Shown: piece after piece, positions 1 through 8,675 of the stretch
How positions within the stretch are numbered: position 1 is the stretch's first letter
Layout of the letters: each line of letters opens with the position of its first letter
Assembly (NCBI GenBank): GCA_024639905.1
Contig: JAHEGE010000001.1
Span: forward strand, 310,001 to 374,000
Origin: Gammaproteobacteria bacterium
GTDB lineage: Bacteria > Pseudomonadota > Gammaproteobacteria > Pseudomonadales > Pseudohongiellaceae
DNA length: 64,000 nt
Reading direction: 5' to 3'
Program-made: the position numbers and the translations under genes
The notes under the pieces: model-generated
Told to the model about the DNA's origin: nothing
Seen by the model: only the letters and a program-made list of their open reading frames with translations
Database searches by the model: none

Positions 1-822
1 GCGCTAGTATTAACGCTGCGCCCAGAACCGAAACCCGATTTCGTTGTAGGCGGCAAGCCGTTTACCGAGCAGTATATTCTCGCGAGCCTGCTCACCGAGC
101 AGCTAGAAGCGCAGGGCTTGAGAGTCGAGCAGAATATCGGCATGGGTTCGGATATCATTTTCGAGGCGATCGGTGCGGGCACGGTCGATCTGTATGTCGA
201 ATACTCGGGCACGATCTGGGGCAGCTACATGCGCCGTGAGGGCAATCCTGGGCGCGACGAAATCAATCGAGTGACGCAGCGTTTCGTGAGCGAGCAGGGA
301 CTTAACCCCCTTGGGCTGGCGGGCTTTCAGAACCGCTATGCACTGGCGATGTCTCGCGAGCGCGCCGCGCAGCTTGGCGTGAGTAGCGTGCAGGATCTAG
401 AGCCATTAGCGGCGATGTTGCAAGCGGGCGGCGATCTCGAATTCTTCGGTCGTTCCGAGTGGCAGCGTCTGCAGAGGCTGTACGGTCTGGATTTCGCGCA
501 GGAGCTCACCTTCGATGCTGCGCTGATGTACACGGCGGTTGAGGCGGGGCAGGTGGATGTTATCAGCGCCTACTCTACCGACGGCCGAGTCGCTGCTTAC
601 GATCTGCTGTTGTTGGACGATCCGCGCGAGGCGTTGTTGTCTTACGATGCGCTGTTTCTTGCCTCGGCTGCTGCGTCAGAGGATGAGCGCGTTGCTGCCG
701 CTATCGCGCCGCTTCTCGGCGCGATAAGTGACGAGGCTATGCGCGCAGCAAATAAGATGGTCGATGTAGATGGCAGGCCGGTGGCCGAGGCCGTCGCGTA
801 TTTGCGCGCATCCCTGAACTAG
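1..822 (+). CDS. Glycine betaine/quaternary amine ABC transporter substrate-binding domain (5' end cut off)
   Basis: The frame is open from the first base to the TAG at 820-822, so the gene begins outside the window. The visible 273 residues are an OpuAC/QAT-type solute-binding domain: the segment GGKPFTEQYIL, then MGSDIIFEAI and the YVEYSGTIWG motif, match the start of the osmoprotectant-binding fold. Such proteins deliver glycine betaine, choline or related quaternary amines to an ABC permease in the inner membrane. The residues before the domain (ALVLTLRPEPKPDF) do not look like a signal peptide cleavage region. The protein may therefore be a permease-binding protein fusion, a common arrangement in this family. 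The gene lies 12 bp before the SSS symporter on the same strand. The family call is firm; the ligand is inferred. Confidence 0.85.
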   Translation, partial: ALVLTLRPEPKPDFVVGGKPFTEQYILASLLTEQLEAQGLRVEQNIGMGSDIIFEAIGAGTVDLYVEYSGTIWGSYMRREGNPGRDEINRVTQRFVSEQGLNPLGLAGFQNRYALAMSRERAAQLGVSSVQDLEPLAAMLQAGGDLEFFGRSEWQRLQRLYGLDFAQELTFDAALMYTAVEAGQVDVISAYSTDGRVAAYDLLLLDDPREALLSYDALFLASAAASEDERVAAAIAPLLGAISDEAMRAANKMVDVDGRPVAEAVAYLRASLN

Positions 823-834
823 GATTACCTACTG

Positions 835-2604
835 ATGACCCAATCTGAACTCCTCCTTACGCTCACGAGCTGCCTGTTTTTTATGGGGCTTGTCGCGTGG
901 GTGTCCTACCGACAGACCCGTGGCGAGGTGGCAACCCGCGACGGCTATTTCCTCGCCGGACGCGGCTTGAGCGCGGTGTTTATCGCCGGTTCGATGCTGC
1001 TGACGAATCTGTCGGCCGAGCAGCTTATTGGGCTTAACGGCTCCGCTTACGGATTTAATCTCAGCAGTATGGGCTGGGAGGTTACCGCCGCGGTGTCCAC
1101 GATCGCGATGGCATTCTTGTTTCTGCCGCGCTATCTCGCGGGGGCGTTTTCGACGTTGCCTGAGTTCCTTAACGACCGCTTCGACGGTGGGGTGAGGCGC
1201 GCATCGGTGGTTTTGTTTATGGTGGGCTACGGGCTCGTCACCATCCCCTCGGTGCTGTACTCAGGCTCCATCGCCGTGTTGCAGCTGTTTGATGTGCCGG
1301 CACTCACCGGATTGGATTACTCTGCGGCGCTCGCTCTGACCATTGTTGCGATAGGCAGCATCGGTGGTATCTACGCCGTATTCGGTGGTCTGCGCGCGGT
1401 GGCTGTTTCCGACACGCTCAACGGCATCGGGCTTTTACTTGTGGGTATCGCCGTGCCTCTGCTCGGGCTCGCCGCCTTAGGCGACGGCAGTGTTGGTGCC
1501 GGCGTGGCGATTATCGTAAGCACCGACACGCATAAACTGAACGCGATAGGGTCAGCCTCTGACCCCACGCCCTTCGCGACGCTGTTTACCGGCATGGTGT
1601 TCGCCAATTTGTTTTACTGGTGCACCAATCAATACGTTATTCAGCGCACGCTGGGCGCGAAGAATCTCGCCGAGGGACAGAAGGGTGTCCTGTTCTCCGG
1701 CTTCTTCAAGGTACTGGTGCCGTTCCTGATGATGCTGCCGGGTGTGATCGCCTATCATCTCTACGGCCCGCAGCTCGCCTCAATAGACCTCGCCTACCCT
1801 GCGCTCATACGCGATGTGCTACCTGTTTACGCGAGCGGATTCTTTTTGGCGGTTTTGTTAGGTGCCGTGTTTAGCTCGTTTAATTCGCTGCTCAATAGCG
1901 CGGCAACGCTTTTCTGCCTCGATGTTTATTTGCCTTTTAAAGTGAGGCGCAAGGCGCTGCTCACGCAGGATCAAAACGCGGGAGAAGCCGGGCAAGACGC
2001 GCATGAATTAGGACAGCCAAGCGATGCACAGCTGGTAAAGGTTGCCAAGCGCGCGAGCGTGGTTATCGCGCTTTTCTCATTCGTTGTGGCGCCGCTTTTG
2101 CAGTTCGCACCCGAAGGGCTGTGGCAGGTTATTCGCATCTTCACCGGCTTCTACAACATCCCGATTATCGCAATTGTGATCGTCGGTCTGTTTAGTAAGC
2201 GCGTTCCCGCGTTGGGTCCTAAGCTGGTAATCGGTTTCCATATTGTCGCCTACGGGCTGTTGCAGTTCGTGTTTAAGGAGCAGGTGCAGATACATTTTTT
2301 GCATCTCTACGCCATCTTGTTCTTTATCGAGGTCGGCCTCATGCTAGCGATTGGCCTCTGGCGGCCGCGGGTGAAGGCTTGGGAATATACAACGAGTAGC
2401 AAGGTGAACATGCAGCCATGGCGCTTTGCCGCGCCCTGCGCGGTGACGCTGCTGTCCTGTGTCGTCTGTCTCTATGTCACGTTTTCGCCGCTGGGTTTGG
2501 TAGGAGGTGGCAGTCCTTTGATGACGCCTGTGCTGGTAGTGATTACTTTGTTCAATCTGACGCTTTGGTGGCGAGCCATTGCTATTGAAAGCCGGAGAGT
2601 CTGA
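835..2604 (+). CDS. Sodium:solute symporter (SSS/SLC5 family)
   Basis: A 589-residue polytopic inner-membrane protein of the SSS family. The N-terminal signature is visible: a first membrane segment, then GYFLAGRGLS, then SMLLTNLSAEQLIGLNGSAYG, which corresponds to the sodium/substrate-binding unwound helix of vSGLT-like carriers. About 14 hydrophobic segments are spread along the protein, with a hydrophilic loop near residues 375-400. The last codon overlaps the start of the following Gfo/Idh gene (TGATG at 2602-2606), so the two are translationally coupled. This makes a sugar, polyol or similar carbohydrate the likely substrate. The substrate itself cannot be read from the sequence. Confidence 0.85.
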   Translation: MTQSELLLTLTSCLFFMGLVAWVSYRQTRGEVATRDGYFLAGRGLSAVFIAGSMLLTNLSAEQLIGLNGSAYGFNLSSMGWEVTAAVSTIAMAFLFLPRYLAGAFSTLPEFLNDRFDGGVRRASVVLFMVGYGLVTIPSVLYSGSIAVLQLFDVPALTGLDYSAALALTIVAIGSIGGIYAVFGGLRAVAVSDTLNGIGLLLVGIAVPLLGLAALGDGSVGAGVAIIVSTDTHKLNAIGSASDPTPFATLFTGMVFANLFYWCTNQYVIQRTLGAKNLAEGQKGVLFSGFFKVLVPFLMMLPGVIAYHLYGPQLASIDLAYPALIRDVLPVYASGFFLAVLLGAVFSSFNSLLNSAATLFCLDVYLPFKVRRKALLTQDQNAGEAGQDAHELGQPSDAQLVKVAKRASVVIALFSFVVAPLLQFAPEGLWQVIRIFTGFYNIPIIAIVIVGLFSKRVPALGPKLVIGFHIVAYGLLQFVFKEQVQIHFLHLYAILFFIEVGLMLAIGLWRPRVKAWEYTTSSKVNMQPWRFAAPCAVTLLSCVVCLYVTFSPLGLVGGGSPLMTPVLVVITLFNLTLWWRAIAIESRRV

Positions 2605-3881
2605 TGGCTGAAACAACCAAACTTGTAAGCGGAGGTAAGCCCCGCCTACGCTTTTTCGAAAACGCGCCCGGCCAACAGCATATCCCCGAGCAGGATAAAT
2701 ACCTCTACGCCATAGAGGCGCCCAAAACTAAGCTCGCTATCATCGGCACTGGCACGATTGGTCAGGAGCATATGCGCGTGGCGAAATTATTAGGGCGCGC
2801 CGCAATCCATGGTGTCTATGACCAGAGTGCGCTAAGTGTCGATGTCGCGCTGGCGAACTTCGCAGCACTTGATACGGGTTCGGCGCTGTCGAAAGCGAGC
2901 GCTCCCAAGGTATACCAAAGCCTCGAGGAGGTCTGTCAGGATCCAGCCATCGATGCGCTGATGGTTTGTACGCCTAACTTCACGCATTTCGATATTATTA
3001 AAGCGGCTATGGCTTCGGGCAAGCCGATATTTCTAGAAAAGCCGATAGCGACCACACTTGCCGATGCGGCCGCGATCGTCGAGCTCGCTCGCGGTTACAG
3101 CAGTTTCATTCAGCTCGGGCTGCAGTATCGTTATAAGGCGCAGTATGTCGAGGCGCTGCATGAGATCAATGCCCGCGGTAGCCTCGGTGTCACGCAGACA
3201 ATAAGCATGAGCGAATACCGACCACCCTTCCTCGATAAAGTGGGGCAGTGGAATAAGTTTAATGCGCTAAGCGGCGGCACGTTGGTTGAGAAATGCTGTC
3301 ACTATTTCGATCTGATAAATTTAATCGCCGAGGCGCGGCCGACGCGAGTTTATGCGAGTGCCGGGCGCTCAGGCGTGTTCGATGGAGTGATTCGGGATCA
3401 GGTCGTCAGTGACATCGATGACAATGCATTCGTTGTTATCGATTACGCGAACGGCGTTCGCGCGAATTTTGCGCTAAACATGAATGCTCCTGATTTCACT
3501 GAGGAGCTGTGCGTGGTCGGCGACCGCGGCAGGCTGACAACCTGCGAGCGCTTCCAACAGCATCACGGACAACAGGCGGGTGCGACAGTGAATGTGCAAC
3601 TGGGCGAGCAGGGCGCGTCGCGGGAAACCACTCTGGCCTATGCGTCCGCCATTGAGGCCAGCGGGCATCACGGTGCGACATACTATGAGCACGCCGCATT
3701 TCTCGATCGGATAGAGGCTCGCGCCGCAGGCGTGGTTGAGACGAGCGCGGCGGCGACGCCAGAGCAAGGTCTGTGGTCGATGCTCGTCGCGAGTGCGGCG
3801 CAGGAATCTAGCCGCACGGGCGAGGCGATTAGTGTAGACGCCACTCTCATAGCGAACGGTCTCGATTCGCTACTTAAGTAA
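2604..3881 (+). CDS. Gfo/Idh/MocA-family NAD(P)-dependent oxidoreductase
   Basis: A 425-residue cytoplasmic dehydrogenase. After an unusual 45-residue leader, a Rossmann nucleotide-binding motif appears (LAIIGTGTIGQEH), followed by VCTPNFTHFD and the family's EKP motif (FLEKPIATT, around residues 146-154). A KCCHYFDLIN segment further on supplies the typical catalytic-region Lys/His. Enzymes of this family oxidise or reduce sugars, inositols or glycosides at a ring carbon. The start codon overlaps the stop of the SSS symporter, so import and first oxidation are probably coupled. The downstream aldo/keto reductase and TauD-type oxygenase on the same strand suggest one catabolic cluster. The substrate is not known. 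Confidence 0.85.
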   Translation: MAETTKLVSGGKPRLRFFENAPGQQHIPEQDKYLYAIEAPKTKLAIIGTGTIGQEHMRVAKLLGRAAIHGVYDQSALSVDVALANFAALDTGSALSKASAPKVYQSLEEVCQDPAIDALMVCTPNFTHFDIIKAAMASGKPIFLEKPIATTLADAAAIVELARGYSSFIQLGLQYRYKAQYVEALHEINARGSLGVTQTISMSEYRPPFLDKVGQWNKFNALSGGTLVEKCCHYFDLINLIAEARPTRVYASAGRSGVFDGVIRDQVVSDIDDNAFVVIDYANGVRANFALNMNAPDFTEELCVVGDRGRLTTCERFQQHHGQQAGATVNVQLGEQGASRETTLAYASAIEASGHHGATYYEHAAFLDRIEARAAGVVETSAAATPEQGLWSMLVASAAQESSRTGEAISVDATLIANGLDSLLK

Positions 3882-3963
3882 CAGCACATGAGTATTATTG
3901 ACGAACGCGAGCTCGGCCTTGGGTTGTGAGCGCAACAGATTCGACGAATAAGGACAGGATTTT

Positions 3964-4995
3964 ATGCCACACACATCAGAGACAACACACACCCGAGCGA
4001 GCGCACAGCACGAAAATCTGGGCAGCACACTCGACGTCGACGGGCAGGCGATGCCCGCGGTAGGGCTCGGTTTATGGAAGATCGATCGAGCTGAGACGGC
4101 AGATGCGGTCTATGCGGCTATCGAAGCCGGCTACCGCCATCTGGACAGCGCGGCAGACTACGGTAACGAGAAAGAAGTCGGCATAGGCATTGCGCGCGCG
4201 ATCGCGGCGGGTCTCTGCACGCGCGAAGAATTGTGGGTTACCTCCAAGTTGTGGAACACCTTCCACAGGCCCGAACATGTTGAGGCAGCTTGCCGGCGTT
4301 CGCTGGAAGATCTAGGTCTGGAGGCGCTAGACCTCTATCTCATTCATTTTCCCATCGCGCTTAAGTATGTCGATTTTGACCTGCGTTACCCACCGGAGTG
4401 GGTGCATGACCCTAGTGCCGACCAGCCCGGAATGGAGCGCGATGCAGTGCCTCTCGCCGCGACTTGGGCGGCGATGGAGGGGTTGGTCGGCAAGGGCATG
4501 GTTCGCCAGATCGGCGTCTGCAATTATTCCACTGCTTTGCTACACGACCTCATGAGCTACGCGGTGATTAAGCCGGCAATGCTGCAAATTGAATCGCATC
4601 CTTACCTCAGCCAAGAGGCGCTGTTGCGCACCGCGCGTGATTACAGTATCGCGGTCACCGCATTCTCCCCGCTTGGCGCCCTTTCCTATGTCGCGTTAGA
4701 CATGGCAACGCCGGCGGAGAGCGTCCTCACCCAGCCTGCGGTGCTCGCTGCGGCACAGCGCTGCGGCGTCAGTCCTGCGCAGGTCGTGCTGCGCTGGGGT
4801 ATTCAGCGCGGTACCGCCGTGATTCCTAAGACGAGCCGCCCTGAGAGGCTGCGAGAGAACCTCGCGCTAACCGGCTTTGCCCTAAGCGGTGAGGAAATGG
4901 CGGCGATCGATGCTCTCAATCAGAATCGACGCTTTAATGACCCGGGCGTTTTCTGTGAGGCGGCGTTCGGCACATTCCATGCGATCTACGACTAA
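3964..4995 (+). CDS. Aldo/keto reductase, xylose-reductase-like
   Basis: A 343-residue NAD(P)H-dependent aldo/keto reductase. The catalytic tetrad can be placed: Asp in HLDSAADYGNE, Tyr in the same segment, Lys in TSKLWN and His in LYLIHFPI. The cofactor-binding end motif IPKTSRPERLRENL is present. From memory, the layout resembles eukaryotic xylose reductases (AKR2): LYLIHFPIALKYV, a YPPEW segment, and a C-terminal RFNDPGVFC. Family members reduce aldoses to polyols. A GGACAGG ribosome-binding site lies at 3952-3958, 5 bases before the ATG. The gene follows the Gfo/Idh dehydrogenase by 82 bp. Confidence 0.85.
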   Translation: MPHTSETTHTRASAQHENLGSTLDVDGQAMPAVGLGLWKIDRAETADAVYAAIEAGYRHLDSAADYGNEKEVGIGIARAIAAGLCTREELWVTSKLWNTFHRPEHVEAACRRSLEDLGLEALDLYLIHFPIALKYVDFDLRYPPEWVHDPSADQPGMERDAVPLAATWAAMEGLVGKGMVRQIGVCNYSTALLHDLMSYAVIKPAMLQIESHPYLSQEALLRTARDYSIAVTAFSPLGALSYVALDMATPAESVLTQPAVLAAAQRCGVSPAQVVLRWGIQRGTAVIPKTSRPERLRENLALTGFALSGEEMAAIDALNQNRRFNDPGVFCEAAFGTFHAIYD

Positions 4996-5049
4996 GGTTT
5001 ACACAGTCTAGTGCGATGATATTTTGGTTTTTGGCAGTGGAGCACGACC

Positions 5050-6033
5050 ATGCAAGTTGAACAGCTTGAGCTGAAAGGGCAACAGAGCCATCCGCAGGCG
5101 GGAGGCCAGTTTCCTTTGGTTTTCGCACCTGTCGCTGTGGCGGCTAATCCTTCTGTGGAAGAGTCTTTGGTATGGCTAAGTGCGAATCGCCAGGTGCTGC
5201 TAGACGATCTTGCGACTCATGGCGCGCTCCTTTTTCGCGGCTTTGGCATGAGTACCGATGTTGAGTTTGATCGTTTTATTCAGGCCTTCGATCTGCCTAA
5301 TTTTACTTACGCCGACTCGCTATCGAATGCGGTGCGGCGTAATCGCACGGAGCGCGTATTTACAGCGAATGAGGCGCCGCCTGAGGTGAGTATTTTCTTG
5401 CACCATGAGATGGCCCAGACGCCTGTGTTCCCCGCTAAGCTGTTCTTCTTTTGCGAACACGCGAACATGACAGGCGGCGCGACGCCCCTATGCCGTTCCG
5501 ACATTCTGCTCACTCAGCTAACCGAGCAGCTGCCGGCATTTGTCGCCGCCTGCGAGGAAAAGGGCGTGCGCTATTCGAATTCCATGCCAGTGGAGGATGA
5601 CCTCGCCTCGGGTCAGGGCCGCAGCTGGCGCAGCACGCTGTCAGTCGATAACGTTAGCGACGCCGAGGCAAAGCTACAGGCATTGGGTTACAGCTGGGAG
5701 TGGCAGTCAGGCGAGGTACTAAGAGTCACGAGCCCTGCGTTGCCAGCGGTTCGCGTGTTAGGAGATGGCCGCAAGGTATTCTTCAATCAGCTTATTGCCG
5801 CATTTAGGGGCTGGAAGGATGCGCGTAATAGTGCCGAAAAGTCGATCTGCTTCGGCGATGGTTCGCCTATTAATCCCGGCGACATGGCGGTGGCGATCGC
5901 ACGCGCAGACGCGCTTAGCTTCGACACGCCCTGGCAGGCGGGCGACATCGCATTAGTCGATAATTTTCTCGTGATGCACGGCCGCCGGCCTTTCGTAGGC
6001 GAAAGGCGCGTGTTGGCATCGCTTGTCGCGTAG
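5050..6033 (+). CDS. TauD/TfdA-family Fe(II)/2-oxoglutarate dioxygenase
   Basis: A 327-residue non-haem iron, 2-oxoglutarate-dependent oxygenase. The facial triad is visible: the HxE-type motif in LHHEMAQ (about residue 117 onward) and the distal His in FLVMHGRRPF near the C-terminus, followed by the 2-oxoglutarate-binding Arg region (RRPFVGERRVLASL). The N-terminal GALLFRGFGM is typical of the TauD fold. Such enzymes hydroxylate taurine, betaines such as gamma-butyrobetaine, amino acids or natural products. With a quaternary-amine-binding protein and sugar-type enzymes beside it, the substrate is open. The gene converges on the rhodanese gene 9 bp downstream. Confidence 0.8.
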   Translation: MQVEQLELKGQQSHPQAGGQFPLVFAPVAVAANPSVEESLVWLSANRQVLLDDLATHGALLFRGFGMSTDVEFDRFIQAFDLPNFTYADSLSNAVRRNRTERVFTANEAPPEVSIFLHHEMAQTPVFPAKLFFFCEHANMTGGATPLCRSDILLTQLTEQLPAFVAACEEKGVRYSNSMPVEDDLASGQGRSWRSTLSVDNVSDAEAKLQALGYSWEWQSGEVLRVTSPALPAVRVLGDGRKVFFNQLIAAFRGWKDARNSAEKSICFGDGSPINPGDMAVAIARADALSFDTPWQAGDIALVDNFLVMHGRRPFVGERRVLASLVA

Positions 6034-6041
6034 GCTCTCGC

Positions 6042-6383
6042 CTAATCACGCAATAGGCGGGCGTCGCTAATGCCGCCAACGTTCTCGGCGTTGCTGTAGC
6101 CCAGCTCCTGCAGCGTCGCCAGAGCGATTCCGGCGCGTACGCCGGTGCGACAGTAAACTCTGATCTCCGCTCCTTTTTCCAGCCCAAGCTCTGCGACACG
6201 CGCCGCGATCTCGTCGTGGGGGATGTGCGCAGAGCCGTCGATATGGTCTTCGGCATACTCGGCGTCGGTGCGCACGTCTAACCACACCACAGTCGATGGT
6301 GTGCTCGCACAACTCGCTAGAAAACCCACTAGTAGGGCAAGTACGCCGAAGGCGCGGAGTTTGTTCGTCAGTGTCAGGATCAT
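6042..6383 (-). CDS. Rhodanese-like domain lipoprotein (PspE-like)
   Basis: A single-domain rhodanese. I place the start at the internal ATG (6381-6383), because it opens a lipoprotein signal peptide: MILTLTNKLRAFG, a hydrophobic stretch and the lipobox LASC. The protein is then 113 residues and probably anchored in the periplasm. The rhodanese domain begins at VVWLDVRTDAEYAEDHIDGS. The active-site loop CRTGVRAG carries the catalytic cysteine. The protein resembles PspE-type sulfurtransferases, which move sulfane sulfur between thiosulfate and thiol acceptors. A longer upstream start is possible but would bury the signal peptide. Confidence 0.8.
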   Translation of the reverse strand: MILTLTNKLRAFGVLALLVGFLASCASTPSTVVWLDVRTDAEYAEDHIDGSAHIPHDEIAARVAELGLEKGAEIRVYCRTGVRAGIALATLQELGYSNAENVGGISDARLLRD

Positions 6384-6582
6384 GGGGTTGGTCTCGTTGA
6401 GCGTTTTTGGTGAGGAGTGAGTATACCAACACCGGGCGTTCGGGGATTGATCTTGAGTGGTATTTACCACAGTAATTCTGCGGGTACTTTGTTATAGATT
6501 GTGTCAACAGCGCCTATTTAGCTGCTATTGCGCGTTTAACCCCTTGAGAAGCCGTGGTAATCGGTTATAGTGGCGCCGAAAT

Positions 6583-6663
6583 TGGTAGGACCACTTTGGT
6601 CGGACCTTTACTTATTTCAGTATTTGGACCGTCCATATTGGTAGTACCAAAGTGGTCTGAACA
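6583..6663. promoter_or_regulatory. Array of GntR/FadR-type operators
   Basis: Four sites of the TGGT-N3-ACCA type lie upstream of the GntR gene: TGGTAGGACCA (6583-6593), TGGTCGGACCT (6597-6607), TTGGTAGTACCAA (6638-6650) and TGGTCTGAACA (6653-6663). The perfect 11-base palindrome TGGACCGTCCA (6625-6635) sits between the two pairs. Within each pair the TGGT elements start 14-15 bases apart. The two pairs are inverted copies, sharing a perfect 11-base inverted repeat (6590-6600 against 6646-6656). FadR, LldR and related FCD-type GntR proteins bind TGGTCNGACCA-like sites, so this is probably an autoregulatory operator. It also lies upstream of the divergent rhodanese gene. Confidence 0.75.
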
Positions 6664-6688
6664 AATCCAAGCAGACGTATGGCTAGCT

Positions 6689-7411
6689 ATGAATTCATTA
6701 AGCCCCATTAGTGCGCCCCCAACCGTGACCAGGAGTCACGAAATCGCGTCTATCATCCGTGATGAGATCCTGCGCGGGCAGTTTCGCCCCGGCGAACGAC
6801 TGCCATCCGAGCGCGATCTCGCCGCGCGGTTCGAGGCCAGCCGAGGCGCGGTACGCGAGGCGTTGTCGCAGATCGAACAGCTGCGTCTGATCGATATTCA
6901 GCCCGGCGGGGCGCGCATTAAAGAGGTCAAGGACGCCAGTATCGCGGTGCTTGGGCCCTTGTTGGGACTCGGCGACAAGCCAGATGCGGGACTCGTCGAT
7001 CAGTTTCTCGATACGTTTTCTGTTCTGGCTCGTTTCACAGCGTCACGAGCCATCGCTCTTGCTACCGAGGCACAGCAGCAAGAGCTATTAGCTCGGCTCG
7101 ATGAGCTTGCTCGGCATGTCGACACTGTCGAAGAGCTGCAGCCTCGGATGCATGAATTTTTGATGCATCTTGGCAGCATTGCGAACAATTTAGTCGTGCG
7201 CTTGATAAGCAATGACCTGCAAGCGCAGTTCGTCGATCGGATGCTGGCGTCCAAGCCGCGTCCGAGTCTTGACGCGACGGCGCTTGCAGAGTTCGTAGCT
7301 GGATTGCGAGCGGGAGTCGAACTCCGCGACGGCTCGCTCCTCGCAGAAGCACTGGAAAACCATTTTTTGAAATTACGCGCCCTGGTTGCTGTGGCGTTGG
7401 CTAATAAGTAG
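6689..7411 (+). CDS. GntR-family transcriptional regulator, FadR/FCD type
   Basis: A DNA-binding repressor with an N-terminal winged helix (SHEIASIIRDEILRGQ, then PGERLPSERDLAARF and SRGAVREALSQIEQL) and a C-terminal helical FCD ligand-binding domain. I choose the ATG at 6689 (240 residues). An upstream in-frame start at 6554 would put the operator array inside the coding region and add residues that do not resemble the family. The C-terminal domain has some of the family's helices (FSVLARFTASRAIAL, MHEFLMHLG), but the metal-binding His pattern is not clear. It probably senses a metabolite of the neighbouring catabolic cluster. It could instead control the RND efflux genes that start 18 bp after its stop. 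Confidence 0.85.
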   Translation: MNSLSPISAPPTVTRSHEIASIIRDEILRGQFRPGERLPSERDLAARFEASRGAVREALSQIEQLRLIDIQPGGARIKEVKDASIAVLGPLLGLGDKPDAGLVDQFLDTFSVLARFTASRAIALATEAQQQELLARLDELARHVDTVEELQPRMHEFLMHLGSIANNLVVRLISNDLQAQFVDRMLASKPRPSLDATALAEFVAGLRAGVELRDGSLLAEALENHFLKLRALVAVALANK

Positions 7412-7429
7412 TACGTCTAGGAGTTAGGC

Positions 7430-8578
7430 ATGAAGCGAGTTTTGTTACCCATCGGAATTCTCATAGTCAGTATCGGCGTTGCGGTTACGCTGGTTCGCAA
7501 CCCAACTCGGATTGAAGAATCGGCACCGGAGATCGTGCCGATTAGCGTGCGTGTCGCAGCGGTCGAAACGCAGTCCGTGCAGATCGATGTCGAATCCCAA
7601 GGCAAGGCGCAGGCAGCCAGACAGGCGAGCGTCTCATCGAACGTTCAGGGGCCAGTCGCGTGGGTGTCGCCCTCTCTTGAGGCAGGCGCTTATGTCGAGG
7701 CGGGAGAGCCTTTACTGCGCCTCGAGGCAAGCGATTTCGAGACTGCGGTCATTCGCAGCCAAGCAGGCTTCGACCAAGCGCGCGCTGAAGCCGAATTTTC
7801 ACAAGCAGACCTCTCTCGTATCCAAGAACTGGCGGGCAGACGTCTCGCCAGTGAAGCCGAGCTCCAAAACGCTCAGCGCCAGGCCACGATTGCGGCGGCG
7901 CGCCTAGCCGACGCCAAGGCGGCCTTAGACCAGGCGCAGCTCGACCAGGAGCGCTCGGTTCTAAGAGCACCTTTTAATGCGATCGTCGCCTCGCGCGACG
8001 TCGAGCTGGGACAGTTCGTCAATCGCGCGGAGAGTGTCGCCGTGTTGTTCGACGCGGACAGCGTGGACGTGCGAGTGCCCCTCGCGATTCGTCAGCTGGG
8101 CTATCTCGACGTGCCTGCAGGTTTTCGCGGAGAGTTCGAATCGGGACTAGCCCCATCGGTCGAGCTGACCGGTAACTACGGCGGCAAGAAATACACCTGG
8201 CGTGGCACGTTGCTGCGCACAGAGGCGACGATAGATCCGAACAGCAACACGGTGCAGGCCATCATCCGCGTCGAGCAGCCAGAGGCGTCAAACCAAGCGA
8301 TCCCTTTGCCGATCGGCCTGTTCGTGGAAGCGAGAATCGCGGGCAAGCGCATTGACGATCTCATTGCACTGCCGCGCGCCGTGATTCGCAATAACTCACA
8401 GGTATTGGTTGTCGATGCGGAGAACAAGATGTATTTCCGCGACGTCGATATCTTTCGCCTAGAGGAAGATCGCGTACTGATTAGCGGCGGCCTCCTCGCA
8501 GGCGAGCGCATCTGTATCTCGCCGATTCAGGCGGTCGTTGACGGCATGTCGGTGCAGCCTGTGATGGAAATGATTTAG
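7430..8578 (+). CDS. RND efflux periplasmic adaptor (membrane fusion protein)
   Basis: A 382-residue HlyD/AcrA-type adaptor. It has one N-terminal hydrophobic anchor (residues 5-22), a lipoyl/barrel-sandwich half (SPSLEAGAYVEAGEPLLRLE), a coiled-coil hairpin rich in Ala, Glu and Gln (about 100-170), and the second lipoyl half (LRAPFNAIVASRDVELGQFV). The C-terminal beta-barrel and membrane-proximal domains follow. It links the inner-membrane pump encoded 97 bp downstream to an outer-membrane TolC-type channel, which is not in this window. A GAG-containing ribosome-binding site (taGGAGttaggc) precedes the ATG. Confidence 0.88.
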   Translation: MKRVLLPIGILIVSIGVAVTLVRNPTRIEESAPEIVPISVRVAAVETQSVQIDVESQGKAQAARQASVSSNVQGPVAWVSPSLEAGAYVEAGEPLLRLEASDFETAVIRSQAGFDQARAEAEFSQADLSRIQELAGRRLASEAELQNAQRQATIAAARLADAKAALDQAQLDQERSVLRAPFNAIVASRDVELGQFVNRAESVAVLFDADSVDVRVPLAIRQLGYLDVPAGFRGEFESGLAPSVELTGNYGGKKYTWRGTLLRTEATIDPNSNTVQAIIRVEQPEASNQAIPLPIGLFVEARIAGKRIDDLIALPRAVIRNNSQVLVVDAENKMYFRDVDIFRLEEDRVLISGGLLAGERICISPIQAVVDGMSVQPVMEMI

Positions 8579-8652
8579 GCGAGCGAGTTCGCCATTTAAT
8601 GAAGAATGTTTAAGTCTTTTTAAACCATCTGGCTGTTTACACAGCCCAAGCG
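8578..8652. other. Intergenic hairpins between adaptor and RND pump genes
   Basis: The spacer of 97 bp holds small inverted repeats: GGCGA...TCGCC (8578-8593), GTTTAA...TTAAAC just downstream, and GGCTG...CAGCC around 8631-8646. None is followed by a run of T, so they look like RNA-stability or attenuation elements rather than a strong terminator. The pump gene keeps its own GGAG ribosome-binding site. Confidence 0.35.
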
Positions 8653-8675
8653 CCCAAGGCGCGCGGAGATGATAA

